A DNA stretch of 27,481 nt from Clostridiales bacterium. Lineage in GTDB: Bacteria; Bacillota; Clostridia; Oscillospirales; Oscillospiraceae. Of the stretch, positions 22,198 to 27,481 are shown in pieces. The first letter of the stretch is position 1. The number at the start of each line of letters is the position of its first letter. The stretch covers positions 6,469-33,949 of the forward strand of contig DYBS01000006.1 in NCBI GenBank assembly GCA_019418525.1, in the 5' to 3' direction. The translations under genes and the position numbers were made by a program. The notes under the pieces were generated by a model. The model saw nothing but the letters and a program-made list of their open reading frames with translations, searched no databases and was not told the DNA's origin.

Positions 22198-22218
22198 CTT
22201 TGAATTACCAGTTATAAT
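22190..22218 (+). promoter_or_regulatory. Promoter of the TetR-type regulator gene
   Basis: TTGATT at 22190-22195, a 17-base spacer and TATAAT at 22213-22218. It leaves a leader of about 116 bases before the ATG at 22341, in which I see no further gene. Confidence 0.75.
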
Positions 22219-22340
22219 AGGTGTGAAAATTCGTTCATGGTACTTATATAGACTCTTGAGTTTATTTTTTGTACACATTGACCATACCTTTTTAGACGCA
22301 ATTCTGTCCGCAGGATGTGGATATCAAAGGAGGAACCGGC

Positions 22341-22994
22341 ATGGCAAGACCCCCCTATCGCCCCGACCAGCGCAATCAGATTTTGGCCTGTTTTATCAAC
22401 GCCGCCAGCGAAATTATGCAGAGCGAAGGCATGGACGCCCTGACCCTACGCCGGGTGGCCCACAAGGCCGGATACAACAGCGCCACCCTCTATAATTACT
22501 TCAAGGACCTGGATCATCTGACCGTCTACGCCTCTATGAAGTATTTTGAGGACTACAACCGCAACCTCTCCCGCTACCTCTCTGATGAGCAGGATGATTT
22601 CCAGCGTTTCCTCTTTATGTGGCGCTTTTTCTGCGCCTCGGCCTTCCGCCACCCCCATGCCTACTATAATCTCTTCTATGGCAAGTACAGCAGCGAACTG
22701 GGGGAAATCATCTCCGATTACTATAAGGTATTCCCTGACGAGCAGGGAGACCTGGACGAGAGCGTACTGGAGATGCTCCACTGCGGCTCCCTCAGCGAGC
22801 GCAACTGGAAAATGCTCCGCCCTGTACTGGAGGGGACCTCCTTTTCTCCGGAAGAACAGGAGCGCATCAACGAGATCATCCTCTACTGCTTCAAGGAGCT
22901 GCTCAACCAGAAGCTCCAGCAGGGAAACGAGCTGGACAACCAGGTCCTCATCGAGCGACAGCTGGACTACATCCACGTACTGCTGCGCAAATGA
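22341..22994 (+). CDS. TetR/AcrR family transcriptional regulator
   Basis: A 217-residue TetR-type protein. The N-terminal helix-turn-helix is clear: RNQILACFINAASEIMQSEG, then MDALTLRRVAHKAGYNSATLYNYFKDLDHL at about 30-60 containing the DNA-recognition helix. The remaining 150 residues form the helical ligand-binding/dimer domain, rich in Phe, Tyr and Trp (FQRFLFMWRFFCASAFRHPHAYYNLFYG), with no recognisable ligand signature. ATG at 22341 is preferred because AAAGGAGG lies eight bases upstream; an in-frame ATG at 22317 precedes this ribosome site. It is divergent from the glycine reductase operon, and a palindrome over its own promoter suggests autoregulation. That it controls trxB-grd is inference from layout. 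Confidence 0.88.
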   Translation: MARPPYRPDQRNQILACFINAASEIMQSEGMDALTLRRVAHKAGYNSATLYNYFKDLDHLTVYASMKYFEDYNRNLSRYLSDEQDDFQRFLFMWRFFCASAFRHPHAYYNLFYGKYSSELGEIISDYYKVFPDEQGDLDESVLEMLHCGSLSERNWKMLRPVLEGTSFSPEEQERINEIILYCFKELLNQKLQQGNELDNQVLIERQLDYIHVLLRK

Positions 22995-23101
22995 AAGCTC
23001 CGGTTTAAACGTTGTAGTACAAATCTTGCATAATTCTTGCCATTCTTTTGTAAAACGCGCGGTTTTCTATCCAATTAAAAGCTCTATTCGCCACATTAGC
23101 A

Positions 23102-23131
23102 TTGACAGGCCGACGGCTCCTGAGGTACAAT
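23102..23131 (+). promoter_or_regulatory. Promoter of the hydrogenase-like gene
   Basis: Perfect TTGACA at 23102-23107, an 18-base spacer and TACAAT at 23126-23131. The leader to ATG 23181 is about 43 bases. The stretch 22995-23101 shows nothing else definable. Confidence 0.7.
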
Positions 23132-23180
23132 GTCTCTGTTAAAAAATTAACGATGCTTTGGAGAAAAGAGGTCGAACTGG

Positions 23181-24605
23181 ATGCGTGTATTTGAGACGAG
23201 CGTACAGGAGCTGAAGGACAGCGTGCTGCGGGAGGTGGCCGCGCTGGCGTGGGAGGACCGGCTCCAGACCGGGATCCTGGATATCCCCGAAAAGATCATT
23301 CCCGGCCCCGAAGCCAAGATGCGCTGCTGTATTTATAAGGAGCGGGCCGTGGTGTCCAGCCGGGTCAAGATGGCCCTGGGGGGCGACCACACCAATCCGG
23401 CCATGGTGGAGGTCATGAACGTGGCCTGTGACGAGTGCCCCGTGACCCAGATGTCGGTGGGCCCCGCCTGCCGCGGCTGTATTGCCACCCGCTGCGTCCA
23501 CAGCTGCCCCAAGGACGCCATCTCTATCATCAACCACAAGGCGGAGATCGACCACTCCAAGTGCATCCTGTGCGGCAAATGCCTCAACGCCTGCCCCTAC
23601 GGCGCCATCATCAAGAACCTGCGCCCCTGTGAGCGGGCCTGCAAGGTGGGCGCCATCTCCATGGGCGAGGACCGGAAGGCCATGGTGGACTATGGCAAGT
23701 GCATCTCCTGCGGCGCCTGCGTGTACCAGTGCCCCTTTGGCGCTATCATGGACAAATCCTACATTGTGGACGCGGTGGAGATGCTCCGTGGCTCGGCCAA
23801 GTGGGGCTACCATGTGTACGCCGTCATCGCCCCCTCCATTATGGGCCAGATCGCCCCTGCCACCCTGGGCCAGCTGGTGACGGGCCTGAAGAAAGTTGGC
23901 TTCTGCGCGGTGCGCGAGGTGGCCCTTGGCGCCGATATGACCGCCGCCCATGAGGCCGGGGAGCTTCTGGAGAAGAAGGTGCTCACCTCCTCCTGCTGTC
24001 CCGCCTTCGTGGACTATGTGGAAAAGAATTTCCCCGCCCTGGCCGAGCGGGTGTCCAGCACCCCCTCTCCCATGGTGATGATTGGCAAGCACATCAAGTC
24101 CCAGGACCCCAAGGCCAAGGTGGTCTTTATTGGCCCCTGCGTGGCCAAGAAGAAGGAGTTCCAGCTGGGCAAGACCATGGGCGCCATCGACTGCGTTCTC
24201 ACCTTTGAGGAGATGTTCCCCCTGCTGGAGTCCAAGGGCATCGACATCACCCAGTTGGAGGAGGACACCCTGGACGAGGCCAGCGGTTACGGCCGGGCCT
24301 TTGCCGCCAGCGGCGGTGTGGCCGCCGCCGTGGCCGAGGCTCTGAAGGGGAAGGGTGTCACCGCCGATCAGTTCCAGCTCAACTGCACCGCCTGCAGCGG
24401 CATCGACGCCTGTAAGGCCGCGCTGATGAAGATGGAGCGGGGCATCGGCGACGTGAACTTCATCGAGGGCATGGCCTGTGAGGGCGGCTGCGTCCAGGGC
24501 GCGGGCATTGTGGTCCGCAGTCCCAAGAACCAGGCCGAGGTGGGCAAGCACGTCAAGGCCGCTGGCGAGCGCACCATCGACAGCGCCGTGGAGAATGCCC
24601 AGTAA
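23181..24605 (+). CDS. [FeFe]-hydrogenase-like protein, group B type, with ferredoxin domains
   Basis: A 474-residue monomer with an N-terminal iron-sulfur half and a catalytic H-cluster half. Residues 83-109 carry CDECP and a cysteine-rich block; two 4Fe-4S ferredoxin motifs follow at 128-138 (CILCGKCLNAC) and 174-184 (CISCGACVYQC). The H-cluster motifs are TSSCCPAF (Cys272/273), GPCVAKKKE (Cys320) and MACEGGCVQGAG (Cys433, Cys437). The first motif differs from the TSCCPxW of classical enzymes, and the layout agrees with the poorly characterised group B proteins of Clostridia. Start: ATG at 23181 after AAAAGAGGTC. It has its own promoter and terminator. The protein could evolve hydrogen from reduced ferredoxin or act as a sensor; maturases HydE/F/G are not in the window. 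Confidence 0.9.
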   Translation: MRVFETSVQELKDSVLREVAALAWEDRLQTGILDIPEKIIPGPEAKMRCCIYKERAVVSSRVKMALGGDHTNPAMVEVMNVACDECPVTQMSVGPACRGCIATRCVHSCPKDAISIINHKAEIDHSKCILCGKCLNACPYGAIIKNLRPCERACKVGAISMGEDRKAMVDYGKCISCGACVYQCPFGAIMDKSYIVDAVEMLRGSAKWGYHVYAVIAPSIMGQIAPATLGQLVTGLKKVGFCAVREVALGADMTAAHEAGELLEKKVLTSSCCPAFVDYVEKNFPALAERVSSTPSPMVMIGKHIKSQDPKAKVVFIGPCVAKKKEFQLGKTMGAIDCVLTFEEMFPLLESKGIDITQLEEDTLDEASGYGRAFAASGGVAAAVAEALKGKGVTADQFQLNCTACSGIDACKAALMKMERGIGDVNFIEGMACEGGCVQGAGIVVRSPKNQAEVGKHVKAAGERTIDSAVENAQ

Positions 24606-24620
24606 TCCCCTACATATTCA

Positions 24621-24660
24621 AAACGCCCCGGCGCGGAAAACCGCGCCGGGGCGTTTCTTT
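24621..24660. terminator. Bidirectional terminator between hydrogenase-like and licT genes
   Basis: Perfect 16-bp arms 24621-24636 and 24641-24656 around AAAA, starting with AAA and ending with TTTCTTTT. It serves the + strand hydrogenase gene (stop 24605) and the minus-strand licT (stop 24660). Confidence 0.9.
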
Positions 24661-25490
24661 TACCGGCTGATGCGCACGATGTGGATGGTGAGGTACATCA
24701 GCTCTTCCCGGGGGATGTCGGTCCCCAGGTTCTTTTTGATATAGTCCTGGATGCGCTGGGCGCAGGTGAGGGCCTCCGGGTGCTGCTGGGCCACCGTCTC
24801 GAACACGTCCAGGTCGGTGGTGGCGAGCATCTTGTGGTCCAGCACCCGCTCCAGGAAAAATTGCAAATGAGTGACAAAACGGGTATAGTGGATGGAAGTT
24901 TCGTCAATCTTCCGGCCCAGGGACATCTGGGTGATGCCAAAGATGTCCTTGAGCATCCGCATCACCGTGGTGGTCCGCTCCAGGTCGGGACTCTCGGTCT
25001 GGGCGTTCACCAGGTGGAAGGCGATGTTGCCCGCCTCCTCCTCGGGGAGCTGCACCGGCAGGGCCTCGTTGAGGGCTCGGGTCATCTGGAGCCCCAGGGC
25101 GTACTCCCGGGGATAGAACTGCTTCACTTCCCACAGCAGCCGGTTTTGCAGCACGATGCCCTTCTGGCTCCGCTCCAGGGCGTAGACCAGATGGTCGAAG
25201 AGGGTGACGAAGATCTGGTTGCTCAGCTCCTTGGGCAGCTGCTCCTGCACGTCCTGGATGGCCTGCTGTACCGCCTCGGCCCAGGGCCGGGGCACCCGGG
25301 AGACCAGCTCCATGTAGTGCTGGGCCGCCCGCCGGTCCCGGAGGACATAGACCTTCTGGATGTTCTCACTGTGCAGCTTTTCCCCCACCTGGTTGAGAAA
25401 GCGCAGCCCCCGGCCCATGACGATCTGCTCACTGCCGTCCGCCCCGGTGGCCAGGATCAGATTGTTGTTGAGTATCTTCCGTACGATCAT
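24660..25490 (-). CDS. licT: LicT/BglG family transcriptional antiterminator
   Basis: A 276-residue antiterminator: an RNA-binding domain at 1-55 (MIVRKILNNNLILA, EQIVMGRGLRF) and two PTS-regulated domains. The expected phosphorylated histidines are His100 (FDHL) and His159 (AFHL) in the first, His208 (THL) and His270 (IHIV) in the second, numbers that match LicT of Bacillus subtilis to within one residue. The protein binds a leader RNA hairpin of beta-glucoside genes when sugar is transported, preventing early termination. Start: ATG at 25490 after GGAAGAGG. Unusually for the common order it is downstream of the beta-glucosidase gene. The RNA target would lie upstream of the PTS gene, beyond the window; none was found between the genes seen here. 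Confidence 0.95.
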   Translation of the reverse strand: MIVRKILNNNLILATGADGSEQIVMGRGLRFLNQVGEKLHSENIQKVYVLRDRRAAQHYMELVSRVPRPWAEAVQQAIQDVQEQLPKELSNQIFVTLFDHLVYALERSQKGIVLQNRLLWEVKQFYPREYALGLQMTRALNEALPVQLPEEEAGNIAFHLVNAQTESPDLERTTTVMRMLKDIFGITQMSLGRKIDETSIHYTRFVTHLQFFLERVLDHKMLATTDLDVFETVAQQHPEALTCAQRIQDYIKKNLGTDIPREELMYLTIHIVRISR

Positions 25491-25514
25491 GCCGCCTCTT
25501 CCATCCCTCTGTCC

Positions 25515-25550
25515 TTCGGCCCGGCTGGGAAACCTCCCCGCCGGGCCGAA
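25515..25550. terminator. Long hairpin between bglA and licT
   Basis: Arms of 11 bp (25515-25525 and 25540-25550, perfect) continue after one mismatch into a four-pair GGGA/TCCC stem with an AACC loop. The T-rich tail (TTAATTTTCT) is on the + strand, where no gene ends. On the minus strand no T-run follows, so here it is more likely a processing or stability element than a full stop before licT. Confidence 0.5.
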
Positions 25551-25565
25551 TTAATTTTCTCTATT

Positions 25566-26978
25566 TTACAGGTTTTTACCCTGCTGTGCAATGACTTTCT
25601 GATACCAGTAGAAGCTGTCTTTCGGGATGCGGCGCAGCTCCTTCAGGCCGAACTCGTCCCGGTCCACGTAGATGAAGCCGTAGCGCTTGGCGTATCCCTG
25701 GTGGGTGCTCACCACGTCCAGAGCGGCCCAGGGGCAATAGCCCAGCATCTCCACGCCGTCGGTGATGGCCAGACGGATCTGGGCCAGGTGGTCCCGCAGG
25801 AAGTCGATGCGGTACTGGTCATGGATGGTGCCGTCGGCCTCCAGGGTGTCGGGGGCGCCGATGCCGTTCTCGGTAATGAGGATGGGCAGGCGGTAGCGCT
25901 CATAGGCCCGGCGCAGGGTGGAGCGGAAGCCCACCGGGTCCACCACCCAGCCGTACTTGGTCTTGCCCACATAGGGGTTTTCGGCGGGGCGGTACACGCC
26001 CTGCTCGCCCAGCATGATCTGCTGATCCCCCGCCCGGGGGGCCACGTCGGAGGCGTCCCCTCGGCTGGCGGCGATGGTGGCGGTGGAGTAGTAGTTCATA
26101 GCCAGGAAGTCGGGGTTGGCGCCGGCCAGGGTCTCCCGGTCCCCCTCCAGCACCTCGGGGGCGATGCCCCGGTCCTCCAGGTAGCGCCAGCCCAGGGGGT
26201 GGTACCAGCCGTACACCGGCACATCGGCGAAGTTCCAGCAGCGCAGCACCTCCCAGTTGTGGGCGGCGATGGCGTCGGCGGGGGCGCAGGTGGCGGGGTA
26301 CATGGCGGTCAGGTTGAGGGCAGGGCCGATCTTGCCCCTGGGGCACATCTGATGGCAGAGCTTCATGGCACGGGCCTGGGCCAGCATCATGTGGTGGTTC
26401 TGCTGATAGAGCTCCTTCCGGCTGGGGAGCTTGCCCCCCTTGGGCAGGCCGATGGCGCCGGGGTGGAGGATCATGGTGTTCTGCTCGTTGATGGTGAGCC
26501 AGTAGGTCACCTCGTCGCCGTACTCCCGGAAGAGGACGGCGCAGTACTCCACAAAGGCGTCGATGGTGGCGCGGTTGTTCCAGCCGCCCTTCTCCTCCAG
26601 GCACCAGGGCAGGTCGAAGTGGTACATGGTCACCACCGGCTCGATGCCGTGCTTGCGGCAGGCGCGGATCACGTTCCGGTAGTGCTCCACCCCGGCTCGG
26701 TTCACCGCGCCGGTGCCCTGGGGCAGGATGCGGGTCCAGGCGATGGAGAAGCGGTAGGCCTTCAGGCCCATCTGGGCAAAGAGGGCAATGTCCTCCTCAT
26801 AGCGGTGGTAGTGGTCACTGGCCACCTTGAAATCGGCATACTCCTTGGGGTGCTCGTACATGTCGATGATGGACGGGCTCTTGCCGTCCTCATCCCAGGC
26901 TCCCTCCACCTGATAAGCGGAGGTGGAGGCGCCCCACAGGAAATCTTTGGGGAAATCCAGGAGTTTTTCGTAGATCAT
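25566..26978 (-). CDS. bglA: 6-phospho-beta-glucosidase, glycoside hydrolase family 1
   Basis: A 470-residue GH1 enzyme that splits phosphorylated beta-glucosides delivered by the PTS, in the cytoplasm. It begins with FPKDFLWGASTSAYQVEGAW. The acid/base is Glu165 in LTINEQN and the nucleophile Glu370 in ILITENGIG. The phosphate-binding trio near the end, Ser424, Lys431 and Tyr433 in STHQGYAKRYGFIYVD, marks it as specific for 6-phosphate sugars rather than free glucosides. Start: ATG at 26978 after AAGGAG. It lies 16 bases behind the PTS IIA gene and 75 before licT, forming one locus. The exact aglycone preference cannot be judged. Confidence 0.96.
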   Translation of the reverse strand: MIYEKLLDFPKDFLWGASTSAYQVEGAWDEDGKSPSIIDMYEHPKEYADFKVASDHYHRYEEDIALFAQMGLKAYRFSIAWTRILPQGTGAVNRAGVEHYRNVIRACRKHGIEPVVTMYHFDLPWCLEEKGGWNNRATIDAFVEYCAVLFREYGDEVTYWLTINEQNTMILHPGAIGLPKGGKLPSRKELYQQNHHMMLAQARAMKLCHQMCPRGKIGPALNLTAMYPATCAPADAIAAHNWEVLRCWNFADVPVYGWYHPLGWRYLEDRGIAPEVLEGDRETLAGANPDFLAMNYYSTATIAASRGDASDVAPRAGDQQIMLGEQGVYRPAENPYVGKTKYGWVVDPVGFRSTLRRAYERYRLPILITENGIGAPDTLEADGTIHDQYRIDFLRDHLAQIRLAITDGVEMLGYCPWAALDVVSTHQGYAKRYGFIYVDRDEFGLKELRRIPKDSFYWYQKVIAQQGKNL

Positions 26979-26994
26979 AAGTATCTCCTTTGCA

Positions 26995-27481
26995 TCAGCG
27001 GACGGTGAGGATGGGGTCGCCGGGCTTCACGTCCCGGCCGGTGACGGCCTCCACAGCGGAGAAGTCGTCGCTGTTGGACACCAGCACGGGGGTGATGGTG
27101 TCGTATCCCTCGTTTTTGATGGCCTCCAGGTCGAAGGTGATGAGCACATCGCCCTTCTTCACCCGGTCGCCGGTCTTGGCGTGGGCTTTGAAGTGGCGGC
27201 CCTGGAGATTCACGGTGTCGATACCCACATGGATGAGGAGCTCCAGGCCGTCGTCGCTCTCCAGGCCCACGGCGTGGCAGGTGTCAAAGAGGGAGGAGAT
27301 CACGCCGTCCACCGGGGCGCACACCTTGCCCTCGGTGGGCTGGACGGCCACACCGTCCCCCAGCACCTTCTGGGAAAACACGGCGTCGTTGACCTCGCTC
27401 AGGGGCACGGTCTTGCCCTGGAGGGGGGAGACGACCACCTTGTCCCCGGCGGGCACCGCCTTGGGGGCCTCTTCCTTGGCC
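26995..27481 (-). CDS. PTS glucose-type EIIA domain, C-terminal end of a beta-glucoside transporter (partial)
   Basis: The open frame runs off the window end, so only the last 160 or so residues are seen. They form a complete glucose-family IIA domain: VVSPLQGKTVPLSEVNDAVF, then VCAPVDGVISSLFDTCHAVG, and LELLIHVGIDTV with the phosphorylated histidine. A Glu/Lys/Ala/Pro-rich stretch before it at the window edge looks like an interdomain linker, so the gene is probably a fused IIBCA beta-glucoside permease (BglP type) rather than a free IIA protein. A GTG at 27456 is only an internal valine codon in that reading. It is followed by bglA after 16 bases. Together they import and cleave beta-glucosides under LicT control. 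Confidence 0.88.
   Translation of the reverse strand, partial: AKEEAPKAVPAGDKVVVSPLQGKTVPLSEVNDAVFSQKVLGDGVAVQPTEGKVCAPVDGVISSLFDTCHAVGLESDDGLELLIHVGIDTVNLQGRHFKAHAKTGDRVKKGDVLITFDLEAIKNEGYDTITPVLVSNSDDFSAVEAVTGRDVKPGDPILTVR

Noticed and set aside
25491..25565. LicT-binding antiterminator RNA between bglA and licT
   Set aside because: The hairpin there is a simple GC-rich inverted repeat without the asymmetric internal loops and conserved GG/AAACC-type flanks of known targets.
24681..27008. A 775-codon open frame on the + strand across licT, bglA and the PTS gene
   Set aside because: It is antisense to three well-recognised proteins; long open antisense frames are expected from the GC-rich third positions here. 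Its translation is rich in Gly, His, Val and Leu with no domain.
1..27481. CRISPR arrays, tRNA or rRNA genes, insertion sequences, prophage
   Set aside because: No regularly spaced direct repeats, no tRNA cloverleaf or rRNA sequence, and no transposase, integrase or phage protein was seen on either strand.

Overview
The window reads as chromosomal DNA of a GC-rich, strictly anaerobic, low-oxidation-state fermenter of the class Clostridia, most likely a gut member of the Oscillospiraceae (Flavonifractor/Intestinimonas/Lawsonibacter-like). The pointers are the strong AGGAGG-type ribosome sites, frequent TTG/GTG starts, a selenoprotein-based glycine reductase, an oxygen-labile iron-sulfur serine dehydratase, a stand-alone [FeFe]-hydrogenase-like protein and a PTS/LicT beta-glucoside locus. 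The genus is inference; no rRNA or tRNA is present to fix it.

Layout. 1-3000: a beta-CASP metallo-beta-lactamase ribonuclease-like gene (+) converging on a CNNM/CBS/CorC membrane protein gene (-), sharing a terminator. 3090-11710: a tightly packed eight-gene run on the + strand behind one clear promoter: CLC anion transporter, YtcJ-like amidohydrolase, the two subunits of L-serine dehydratase, a VOC-fold protein, then an envelope acylation set (acyltransferase-3, MBOAT, AlgX/DltD-like). 11790-13300: pyruvate kinase with its own promoter. 13340-17060: three minus-strand genes (small lipoprotein, YibE/F membrane protein, secreted purple-acid-phosphatase-like protein), separated by strong hairpins.

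17130-22115: a minus-strand glycine reductase operon, trxB-trxA-grdA-grdC-grdD. GrdA is a selenoprotein whose codon 44 is an in-frame TGA (20422-20424), so plain ORF calling loses its N-terminus. The operon holds the substrate-independent parts (protein A, protein C, thioredoxin system) but no protein B (grdE/grdB). A TetR-type regulator (22341-22994, +) is divergent from it, with a 7-3-7 palindrome over its own -35 box. 23100-24660: a group-B-like [FeFe] hydrogenase. 24660-27481: a beta-glucoside PTS locus on the minus strand (IIA domain cut by the window end, GH1 6-phospho-beta-glucosidase, LicT antiterminator).

How it fits together: beta-glucosides enter by PTS and are split by BglA; pyruvate kinase finishes glycolysis; serine is deaminated to pyruvate; glycine or related compounds are reduced to acetyl phosphate through GrdA/GrdC/GrdD with electrons from NADPH via TrxB/TrxA. 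This is Stickland-type amino acid fermentation beside sugar fermentation. I see no CRISPR array, insertion sequence, phage gene, tRNA or rRNA. No wholly new system is demonstrated; the points most worth following are the protein-B-less grd core with hairpins at its gene junctions, the putative regulator operator, and the acylation cassette behind serine catabolism genes.
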